Program-made: the position numbers and the translations under genes | In this document: in pieces, positions 19,577 to 31,500 of the stretch | How positions within the stretch are numbered: position 1 is the stretch's first letter | How the letters are laid out: each line of letters opens with the position of its first letter | Notes under the pieces: generated by a model | What the model was told of the DNA's origin: nothing | Seen by the model: only the letters and a program-made list of their open reading frames with translations | Databases searched by the model: none | Assembly (NCBI RefSeq): GCF_001949145.1 | Contig: NW_019091536.1 | Location: 320,665-356,174 of the forward strand | DNA from: Acanthaster planci | Taxonomy: Eukaryota; Echinodermata; Asteroidea; Valvatida; Acanthasteridae | DNA: 35,510 nt | Direction of reading: 5' to 3'

Positions 19577-22500
19577 GTCCGCCAAGCCGATACGCTCTTG
19601 CTTGATGTTGCTCTATTTTGTGAATTTAAAAATTAAACCATTTCAAAAACTTCAACGAGATGCAAACATTAAAGTATTGTACAAAGTTGCTGTCCATTTG
19701 GCCTAGTTAATTTCATCTGCTTTTTGTGGGGTGTAAGAAAAGGAGGGGCACGCCCCGCCTACAAGGCTTTTATACGTATACCCTCTTTCCCCAATAATCA
19801 AAAGTTGGAGAAGCGAAATAAAGAATAAGGTTTGCATATTTTGAAACTGCCCTCATCTGAAAGATGCTCTGTTAACCTGAAAACCATCCGGTTTGGTCAA
19901 CTTTCTCTCTAGCAGAAAATTTCTCCTCCGTCAACGCCACGAAACTGGTGTACGAACCTTATCAAGGACAACTACATTTCTATATCTTTAACCTTGTTGA
20001 ACCCCTCATGCATTCCTTTCCGTTAATTAAAACCATGGGAGCAACAACTTAAGCTTTCATCTTTCCCCTTTAATCCTTTTGGTCCGCAGATCAAACTCCT
20101 GGAGGAGCAGGTGCAGTACCTGGAGGGGAGGTTGGAGAGTTGTAGACAGGAGAGCGCACTCAAGATGGCCTCAATTGAAGGACTTCTTGGCAACGAGAAC
20201 GCCAAACTCAAGGTTTGAACCCCCGTTGATTTCCTCACCATAGACATCTGTATCTACCTGTTTACGTTTACCAACAATTTCATGTTAACACCGTTACTTG
20301 CCTCCTTTCTGTTATTTAACCAGGTGTAACTGTAAGAGATTCATTTTGAAGAAGCAGCTGACAAACGGGGGAAACCAGTTTTGTTTGAGTGTTTTATAAG
20401 CGAGTCGAGACAGAATAACAGAGTAAAACTTAATTTAACCTTCACTGTGAAGAAAAGGAATTCGTATATTGAAAGTATCTGAGAAGGGGGGGCTTTAATG
20501 CAAGCTGGCAGGTTTGTTATTAGTTTTTAGTTATTTTGGTTGGTCTTGTAACCTAACCCCAACCATCTTCACCTCTGTCTGACGCAGGATGTGAATATAT
20601 TGGACACTTGCTTTGATTACTTGAAATTAAATTTTCTCCATATTTGAAGACAAGGGATAAGGATCTTCGGCGGAAACTCCAGCGTGAACGGGAAACCAAC
20701 AGGCAACAGGCAGACAGGGTCAGGGACCTAACTAGCGAGCTGAGGAAAGCTCAAGACGGGTCGAAAAAGGAAGAGATGCACCACGGAGGATGGATGAAAT
20801 ACGTTAGGTTACCTGACCAAGGGGAGTGGCCGTCAATCAAATTCGATACTCAACAGGTTTGTGCATATGGCAGTGCTGTAATGCGCACAGTACGGCTGTT
20901 TTTATAATGGGAAAGCTAATATCGCGCTCTAAAGATAGGCCTACACTGCAAACAGCGTTCGGTTATGAACAACAAGCATAAAGAAGGACGAAGAACGTTT
21001 AAGGTTGCATAAAAAATAACCACAAACATGAATGTCAACATAACAAATTCAATGGGGAATATAACCATTAAATAAACGCCAATCAAGTCAACCGGTTAGG
21101 TGATTCAGAGACGGGATATTATTATTATTGATTATTTCTGGTAATGACACCAAGGATTACTCAAAAGTGCCCTAGACATTGCAGCTCGGTAGCCTGAAGA
21201 AGCTTGTAGAGAGGAAACAATGAGAAGCAGTTACAGTTTTAGAGGTGGGAGAAAAACCCCAGAAGAATATCCTGGGTAAGTCCCGTGGAATCAGGAAGAA
21301 GTGAACCACTATGCCAAGCTGACTCTCACATTTAAGGTACATTGTGATAATGTGAGACATGCATTTCCAATGGGGGAAAAACAGTTTCCAAGGGCTTCGT
21401 ATGACTCGGAAGGACACAAAATTATTCGTATAAAGAAGAATTTAAAGTGTGAACCAGTGTTACCCAAATGACCGCAAATATAACGGAAAAAATTTAAATG
21501 ACTTCGCCGTATCATTTTCCATATCATTATATCCATAACCACCATTCATCCTTCAATCTACCTCACCATTACCATAGCAACCATCCTCATCCCCCACCCC
21601 GACACATCTTTACACCCAACAGAACAAGAAGGCGCTCAGACACATCTTCGAGCAGGTGGAGAAAGAAGGTGGGCCTCCCGTCAACCTCGAACCCTCCCTC
21701 TTCCTCCACTGCGTCATCCTCTTTCTCTGGTGGAAGAGGGAGGCGACGCTCAAGATGATGGAGGAGAGCAAAAAGGATTCAGCAAAGTCCGAGATCGAGG
21801 TGGGGGACTTCATGGCTGCAGAGATTATCTCAATGCTCCGTAAAGCAAATCGTTGGATCCTGTTCCTCGTTGTGACTTGCTGCTTTGAGAAAGCAAATTA
21901 TCGCCAAGACACAAAATTCATAAAGGAAACGTTTTATAAAAATTGTAAATACAAAGGCTACTTTCCCTATGGAATGCTGTACCAGCGCATTCCAACTGCT
22001 AGTGGATATTTTTATGGAGTAACCGTAGCTTGTTCGTAATGTATTAAGCTGCATGTTATCTGTCATTGGAGATTTGCTTACAAACTTATTGCCTTTCAAC
22101 TTGAACAATATTCCTTACTTTACATAATTCCACAATGAGTGAGGCACCATTTCGTACTTTTACGACTTCAATCGAATGTCGCAAACACTTCCATCTGGTG
22201 GGCTGTCTCTGATGTCAGTTCCACAAGATCAAGGGTCAACTGTTGGTATGTTTATTTTTTACATGGATATGTTCGTTTTAACCCCCCCCCCATCCCGCCC
22301 CCAAAAGACCAGTCTGATGATTTGTTGGTCTATACAGGAGCTCGGTACTCTCAACACGGCTGTGAACCAGCGGGTTAGGGCGCTGGAAGATGCCTTAGGA
22401 GATTGCAGGCTGGAGAGACAAACATTTGAGACAACAGTGTCCACGTATGTAAATCAGAACAAATGTAGCCCTATATAAGCCCCTCTTAGTCGATAGTTTG

Positions 22501-25500
22501 TGTCCGCATAGCTTTGGTACTCAACAGTTCCCTAATAACCAGCATTTAATGTTACATGGTAATCACGAGAGATTTCAATTTGTGTTCTCTCCCAGGAACT
22601 TAAATCAGCTTTTGAAAGACAAGTACGATCTAAGCAACAAAGTTGCCCGTCTTGAAGACACGGTGTCTGCGTTACATCTGGATAACAACCTTCTTCGAGC
22701 AGAGGTGAACGACCGGTCGGCGAGCCAGCAGGCCAGAGTGAAGGTGGATGAGTTGACAGGTATTAAAAAAACTTTTTTCCTACATTAGCACAGATTCAGG
22801 GGTTTCTATTAAAAGAAAAACATGTTTTAATTTTCTATGACCCTTACGCCAACATCTGAAATGTTTTCAAGTCACTGCTGCCAATTTATTGAGATAGTTC
22901 CAGCTAGGATCCGACAATTGCGCACTTTGTATTAACAGATGATGACCAGTGATGGCAGCCCAATAACATCTTCCCCATCAAATTTTTTTTAAGACACCCC
23001 CCACACAGTTCTTCCATTTCTTTTCCAAGATACACTCAAATTAGGTATCTGGTTTCCGTAAAAAAATTATCAGTGACATCTTAAGTAAAAGCATTATAAT
23101 TTTTCTTTAACGTGAAAAAGGGACTGATAATTATATCCCTTTGTTTAAACCCTCTGTGACGTCACCTTATATTCAGAAAAGCGTTAATTATTCACAAGAA
23201 TGTACAGTAAACTGGGTAGTCTCTCTAAGAAAGATTCTTTAAAAAACTGAAACATCAATATGGACTCGATAGAAACAGAAATCGTGTGGTGATATTGAAT
23301 TATTGCAACGTCAAGCAGAAGGAAAAACACTATTTAACAGTTAAGTACATCGTTTACACGTATAACGGATAGATGTTCTCTCTGAATTTTTCGACTTGCC
23401 GAGCTAAGTTCTCTCATATGTTCCGCAGCAATCACAAATTTCATATAAAGCGAAACACTCTTTTTACTTCACTTATGTTCTTTAATGCTTCTGGTTTCAT
23501 TTTTGTACACTCGCCTTCCATTTTATTTTATTTTATTCATAATTTTTTGTCATTTTTACTCATGTACATGTCAATTATAGCGTATAATTTCTATTATTTG
23601 TCTTTTTTTTCAAAGTCGCATTTAGCCAATTTCTTTAAGTTTAACCTAGACATTATAAGTCTTCCTCCATTATTAAAGTCAACATTATTTATTAATTATA
23701 CCACTGACAATTCATATATACTTTTACAGAACAAATAAATTGTTTTGAAACTTACCCATCAGTACTTCCCAGATGATATTCCAAATGCATGTATTTTCCA
23801 AACAAATAATTTTCTACGGTGACCGAGGGATTTCGAAGGATGAGCCGGTGCAAACGTGGTCTTCATTTGAAGAGACAGTGAACTGTGGTTCCCAAATTAG
23901 CCGCTCGCCAAACTTGCTTGTTGCGGTGGTGTAAAATGTATCCACCTCCGTGCAGTCGCACAGTCACATCTATATAGCATTTGAAAAAACTGAGTCTAGC
24001 ATATTTCCGCAACGAACTTATAAATCCATTTGGACTATGTAACGCAGTGAAGACAGTAAGGTAGTGAAGACAGTGTGTTGGCCCTACAATCCACTGGTAA
24101 TGCCGACTGCGTATATCTGTGTGTGACGTGACATGCCTCAACCGTGCAATGCCATATGAATAAGACAAAATGCACCCAGTCGAAGAGTTGCACAATTAAC
24201 ATCTTGGGCCAGGAGTAAAGCATGTACATGCAGATGTACATGTACATAGCCAGCCAGCGCTGGACAATGGATCGCATTCGTCTCACGGCTCAAAACATTA
24301 GTAAAAACTTGTTGTTCTCTTGTACAATGGATAACAGTGGAGGGAAGGACGTGGTTTAAGTTGGATTTGCGTCATCGCCTATTCAAATCAAAGAATCTCC
24401 ACTTTTTGTCGTTTCTCCTCAACAAAGCCGACCTAAAAGCCAGACTGCAGATGTCGGAGTCCGAGCTCCGAGAAACGCACCTCCTTAAGGAGCAACTGGA
24501 GATTGATCTCAGAAGAGAATCAAAACGTCTCCAAACGTTGGAGCAAGATGCCAGGATCAAGGAAACTGTCTGCAAAGAGCACGTAGAGATGATGGCTAGC
24601 TTCGATGCAAGGAAGGTGGAATTGGAGACGACGACGTCACAGTATCAGGCTAAGGTAGGCTTGTCCATCTTGGGAGACTTTCTCCGAACGGATTCATAGA
24701 AAATTTGGTCTACTGGAGCATCTCTCATCTTTTCCGAAATGAATACGGACCAAAATGTGTACTGATATGCGATGTAAGCATTATGTAAAAAGTTTCATTA
24801 AGTTGAAAGTACACTTATGTGTTCAGCAGAAACTTGACATATTGGGTGTTTCTATAGGAAACTGTAAGCATTGAAGAAAATCTGTGTTCTTGCACTGCCT
24901 GACTTGAAGGTACAAGTTTGAATTCTGAAAGTTAGCCAGTATAAAGCAATAAGCATATCAACTAGGTATACGTTTTTGGCACTAACTTGTCATTTCATTG
25001 CCATCTTTTTGTAACAATCTCCTTTAAAGGGTAGCTGCAATCAATTTGTTTTACTTCAAACCTTCAAAGTTCACCTTTGTGTCTCAGTAGCCCTTATTGT
25101 CAACTTTTATTTTACTATCTCAAAGGGTCTTTTATTGTCTTGGTTTTATGCTTATGATTTTTTCCATGTTCAAGAGCATTTTCATGTCATCCCCACGGCA
25201 GGAAGAAAGCCTCAGCGTTACATTGGTTTGCACACAAAAATGTCCTGCATTTATACAGATTTTACTGGACTAAATTTATAAAAATGCAGGACAAGAGAAA
25301 ATTTGCTGGACTAAATTTTCTCTTCTTTGGTGATTCATTGTTGGTCATGTGGATGCATAGCAATAAGCAAGCATCAATCCCTTTCTCGGAATGCTTTCAA
25401 AAAGTATATTAAAGGTTCATAATTTGAACAGAAATTTATGCACTGAACTATGACGACAAGAGTGTCCTCAGTTGTCAGGGAAACCATGGATAATTTGAAG

Positions 25501-28500
25501 TGTTTGATAAGTGGCCTTTCCAATGAATTTAACCGAAAGGAATGTTAAAAAAAAAGTTTCCAGATTGAAAAAGAGTACAAAGTTGTAGAAATATTGCGTC
25601 TAAGAAAAGTTCATTGCAGTTCTACACTTTAACAATGTCACTCAAACATGTTGCTCATTTTTCACTACAGCCAGTGCATGTCTTAGCAACGCTTTTGTCT
25701 TTTTAAAGGTGTGGTCTCTCCAGCATGATCTCCAAAATCTCGAGGAATCCCACAAGGTTCTGAAGAAGGAGCGAGATTCCTTTCTTGGTCAGCTAACAAA
25801 GGCTCTGGACGAATTACAGGACTCGACGGAGAAAATCAAGGAACAGAACTATCAGATACAACAAATGTCATACGACAAAGATCACTGCGGGGAGGTAATC
25901 ATTGATGGATATCCACCGGTGAATCCTCGAAGTGGTTAAGGGGCTTTGTCCTGCTTTGGGCTGCCAAAAATAGGGATGCGAAGGGGAAATGAAACGTGCA
26001 GTACCCCGCTCATGATTTTGCCTTATCAACAGAGCGTTGTAATTATATAGAATACACCTGTCAATGATAAAAAGTACCACGTAAATTGTCTTTCAGAGGC
26101 ATTGCCTTAAAAATAATTCTTCGTTTCTTGGTGCAGGCGTTAAAACAGAAAGACAAGATAATTGGGAATCTCCGGCGAGATTTAGCTAATCACGAAGAAG
26201 CGGAGGCCGAGCTCACCGAGGAAAAAGAAAAGAGACGGAGCCTTGAGGTTATTTCATCCAATCACGAAAGACTTGTTCGAGAAATGGAGGAGAGAATGAG
26301 GAATGAGGAGGTAATATGGATTCTTAAACCCAAGGCAGTAATTCGGTATGTTCATCCCTGTGAAGATAAACGCACTACCGACCATTCTTTGGCCCTGTGA
26401 CTTTCTCTAAATATGACAACTGGTTTTTCCGGCTCGTTTATTGTGTTGACAAGGTGGGCAGTGCGTCGCTGTTAGCGGAGTTGTGTGGAGCGCATGCAGG
26501 GGAGAGGGCACAGTTGGAGAGACAGATAGAGACTCTGGAGATGGATAGAGAGGAAATGGTTGATGCGATAGAGGTAAGGAATAGAAGTTCATCAGTCTCT
26601 GGAGTTCAGTGGCTGAACATGGAGTCATAAGGCCATGTTCCTCATAATTACCGCCCAAAAAGGAGAAAACAACCTATTTTGCATGTGTTTACCCATTGCA
26701 CCAAATTGGCCCCAGAAGTCGGCCAGCGATTGTAAGCCAATACTTTTAAAAAAAACTTTCCATTGTCAGAACATGACTGTGTCTCAACGTTTAGATACTT
26801 CATCATTCACTCTGTCACAGCAGTTTGAACACTTTCAATATTTTTTGTCCAGTCGCTGTCGAACGAAAAGGCAGCTCTCCGCGCCGACACACAAAGGCTA
26901 CAATTGGACTTTGAACGAGTGTGCAAAAAACTTCACACAGTCATCAAACGGCAGGCGCAGCGCGTGTTGCAGACGCCGGGTGGAGCGGCAGTACACCCGG
27001 AGGCCTCTTATGTCGACGCCTGGACGGCGACCGACCCGGAGATGAAGCGGGCTTCCCCGGTCGGCGGAGAGGGACTCGATGGACCAGCGGGAGGTGGACG
27101 GTCGAGGGACTTAGAGGAATTGTTTGACTTGCTGAATGCCGTAAAGGATTCAGCTTTTTCCAGACTGATGTTTGGTGTCGAAGGAGTTGCCACGGCATTC
27201 CCAGAGATCCAAAGTGGAGTTTCTGGTGGAAAAGAAGATTTAAAGGACACAAGGTTGCAAACATCGGGGAATGGAAGTAACGAGGAATATAATCCCCACG
27301 AGCGTCCTCGATCAGGTGTTTAATTCAATCTAATGTCCATGGCAGTATTCTAATTTAGAAAATAGGCATAATTATTTAAATCATTTCTGAAAGTAAATTT
27401 GACAGCTTGCAGTTTTGTCAGTGGATTAAGTAAGTCTATAAGAATGGGCTCAAATAAATAGTTCGTACGAAGAATGAACTTCATATCCACAAAATCCCTT
27501 TACTGTTCAACTTCCTTCAGCAAGACATCAAAAAAGGTCAATTTTTCAAATACAACCTTCACCCATTACAAAACTAATTAACTTAAAATCACACACTCGG
27601 GTCTAGGTAAACATTTTTTGTAACTTCCAACGATTCGTCCGTCTGAAACTCTAGACAAGGCAAGACAAATTCAGAGAGATGTCGTGGCCAAACTGAGAGC
27701 CATGGCCCTCATGATGCAAGCAAGGCAGAAACTGAGAGGAAGAGGGCGTCTAGGACGAGGCCATAGGAGTCATGCCGATGATGACGAGGCATCTCATGTA
27801 GACACACCCAGGTATTACAAAAACAGCTTTAATTAACTTTAATTTACTTCGTTGGCTCTTTATGATGGTATATTCAAATACCAGGAAAGTTCATAAACTA
27901 ATTTTTAAAAAGAACTTATTTAAAACAAATGGTGAGGTGTCAAATAATCCAACAATCTTTGCTGTACGAGTATTCTGACATCGTTTCATAACCAGAAAAA
28001 GTTAACATGAAACTGTGCGAGAACTTGAAACTGGAAATTTCCCTCTTCAAAATATTTCGACATCCACTTTGGAAGACGGAAACCTTTGAATGAACCTCCG
28101 ATTGTTTTCATAATTTCAGTAAGGATGATGACTGTGAGTTGGTAAACGAGCCGCTGGTTACCAAGCTAGAGATACCATTACTCTTCAGTCCAAATGAGCC
28201 AAACGCCTCAGAACATGTTGCCCGCACTGCAGAAAACCAGAAAAAGGCAAATGTGCGAAGTCCCAACGTAACAGGAAGAATGGAGGAAATATCTGAGTAC
28301 CAGCTACCAGAAACTCCAGAAAATGTAACTGGAAGAGGAACAGAGGTAAATCACACTGTTGGTAAAACAGTAGATGTGTAACAAGGACCCTTGGCATCAG
28401 CAGAAATAAAGAAAATACAAGTTCTATCTAAAAGTTCCCAAATTATAGATCTCTGCCTCATTTGAGGCGAAATATTAACTCTAGTTTTTAAACTGCAAGC

Positions 28501-31500
28501 AAACACAAACTGTTAAATAACATCAGGTTTCATCCTGTTGCCAGGGACAATCGGATCAGACGTCTTCTGAATCTGAAAATGAAGATCTGTTGTCCACTCT
28601 TGAACGGGAGCGTGAGAGACTTAAAAAGGAGCTCAGAGAAATAAAAAACACCGAGGCTCAGGTGCAAGAGCAATTAGAAAAAGAGCGAGAAACCCACCTG
28701 TTGTATCTGCAGAGGGTCAGTGAATACGAGGAAGAATGCGCCAGGATGCAGTTGGAGAAGGAAGAACTTCTTCGGGAACCCTCTGACGAGATCTCAGGCG
28801 ACAACAATGACGAGACGAAGGGTGACAGCAGAAGCTCCGCTCTTGAGGTGGAACTGGAAAGAATGTTCTTGGAAGAGTTAGCAGCCCTGAAGGAAGAAAA
28901 TGAGCTTTTGATGACGGAGCGATTTAAGCAGCGGATGATTCTTGACAACCGCGGGGAAAGACTTCAAGAACATAGGGGGGAGATTCCTCCGAATGCACTC
29001 AAACCAAGAATTGAGGTGCCTCCGCAAAATAATACAAGGGAGCGGTTACGTACCCAAGACGGCCAAGAAGAACGATGGGGATCAACCATGGGACCCAACA
29101 CAGAAAAACCCGCGCAGAGAAGTCAGCTTGAAGCAGCAGCAGAACAACCTAGTAAAAGGATGCACCATTCTACGAGGGGACATCCTGTTACCTTGCCACA
29201 AGTTGATGGCGATACCGTGGTTAATCATCGGCGAAGTCCCCATGGCAAAAACCAAATGCCTCGCCAGCAAATCCAGTCTTTTAGTGGACAACCACATAGA
29301 GAATCCTTCAGTAGCCAAGGCCAAGAAGCAAAGGCCCTTGAATCCAATAGAAGGATGCGAGAAGCAGGGCACGACAAACTCCGAGGATCGACAGACAGTG
29401 AGTTTTTAGCCACGGTTAACGCCAGTGGCCAGCAAAGATCGCAAGGTTGCCTGGAGGAGTTCACTGGCTGCATGCTAGATGAGAATAAAATGAGTCACCA
29501 GATGAATCCCTCTTCAGTGGGGTCATCAGCGACACGCTCATTCGTCTGCAATCCTTACTCGTCAAACTGTGGCAATGTTAGTCCAATGCCAGAATTTGAA
29601 GAGCCTGTACAGAAGACACTGATAAGAGGACAAGAAGTACCTATCTGTAGTGCCCTTGCTGCTCTAGATGAGGAAGTTAAGCAAGTGAAAAACCAGAAGC
29701 CACGGGATGCTGAACTTGATTGGTCAATAGGCGACGACATAGTAACGGTATCCTCAACCAGTGAACCTGGTGACAGACCAGAAGCAGATCAGGACCAGGA
29801 GCATTACACATCTGACGCAGGGCTGCAGAGAGAAAGGCGCCCCAACCTGAGAAATCTCAGTCGGCAAGATGCGACGATTGAGATGAATCATGAAGATCAG
29901 CAAACACCTGAAAGTCAAAATCGTGACCGACATTCAGATGAATTTCGCTCCAATGAACGAGGGCTGAGGCCCGAACACCTGTCAAACGACAGTGGTAGCA
30001 ATCTCAACGCGCTGTCAAAACGGCATCTGCAAAAACAAAGGCCTGGTGACGGATGTTCGCGAAGCGAAAGTAATTTTCTGGAGTCAGGTCAATTAAGTAG
30101 CATCTTGATATCCACTCGCAGTGATCTTTGTCACGGAAGTACTCTAGATTGGTTTAAAGTATCATATCCAGACACTCTTGAAGGTGGGGACAATGACTGT
30201 CAAATGCTTTCCCGATACGACGGCCACAGGGACAAAACTGCTGCTGAAGATGAGTTGCAACGTTCCTTAAAGAACGGAATTGATGATGAGAAATTTGATC
30301 ACGCTAAGACAAACGATTCAGGCATCGAATCACAGACGGGGTCCGGAAAAGTTACAAACAAAGAGAAAGAAAAGGCTGGAGTTCTCGGTAATTTCTCAGC
30401 GGAGCCTGGAACAGTTAATGTCACATCGTCACTACCGAAGAAAATACAAGTACCAACGACCCATCATACTCAACACTCAAGGGAGGCTTCAGGTGCCTTG
30501 AACGCTGAGAGAGTAAATGACAAAAAGCAAGTTTTACAATCAAGAAAAGTCCCTGCGCCCGTGAGAGGTGCTGTAACGTCACAAGAGGTCAGTGACCATG
30601 ATCAACAAAGTACGGATCAATCGAGCATACTTAATGGCAACCAACAGCTGCAACAGAACATACACAAGACAGAAACCTCGATAGAGGAGAGCCCAAATTA
30701 TACCCAGAAACTCGAGACAGAGCTATCGGAGAATCAAGAATCTCTCCTGCAGGTGCACCGAGATAGACAGAAACTGCAGGATCAACTGACAAAAGCATTG
30801 CAAACTGAAGTGAAGTTACAGAAGACAGTTCAGGGCTTACAAAACAAAGTTGATCACCTACAAATCATCTTGAACGAAAGTGCTAAGCTCGTGGCATCCC
30901 TGCAAGAAGAAAAAGAATTTTTAAAGACCAATTTCACTACAGCCGAGGAAGAGCGGCGACGCATTCAAATAGATCTCAGAAGAGTTAAAAGGATCAGTGA
31001 CGAACTCGAGCAACAACTCAAAGGGAGCAATGAGCAAGGAAAATTCCTGAAAAAGAAGCATGACTCGATGAGGAGAAGGTACTCATCAGAGACTGAAAGA
31101 AACGCTAAACTGCACAAACAAGTCCAAGAACTACAGAGGATAACTGACAGTGAAGTTCCTGTCATGGAAGATGATCGAGGTGGAGAGAAATGCGGCTCAG
31201 AATGGGATAGATTGGCTGCAGCAACGAATCTTAACAGAGAACAAGATGATTACGGTAATCTTCATAAGCAAGAAATGTCTCCAAAGGTGTCTCATTTGAT
31301 TCCCAGATCATCCATAAAAGAAATTACAGAGTTGCAATACCAGCTAACAGAAGCCACGGACGCCGAATCCAACCTATGTGAGGAAGATGAAGGGCTTCGC
31401 AGACAGACTGGGTCTGGATTTAACGACAATGATTTTGCTTTTAGAGATCAAGGCAAAAACTCAATGGGAAGTACTCTTGCAGCTGTACAGGAAGACCAGA

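Noticed and set aside
23373-23738. 121-codon open frame rich in Phe, Leu, Ser and Tyr
   Set aside because: Composition follows T-rich intronic DNA, and it lies inside an intron fixed by matching phases on both sides.
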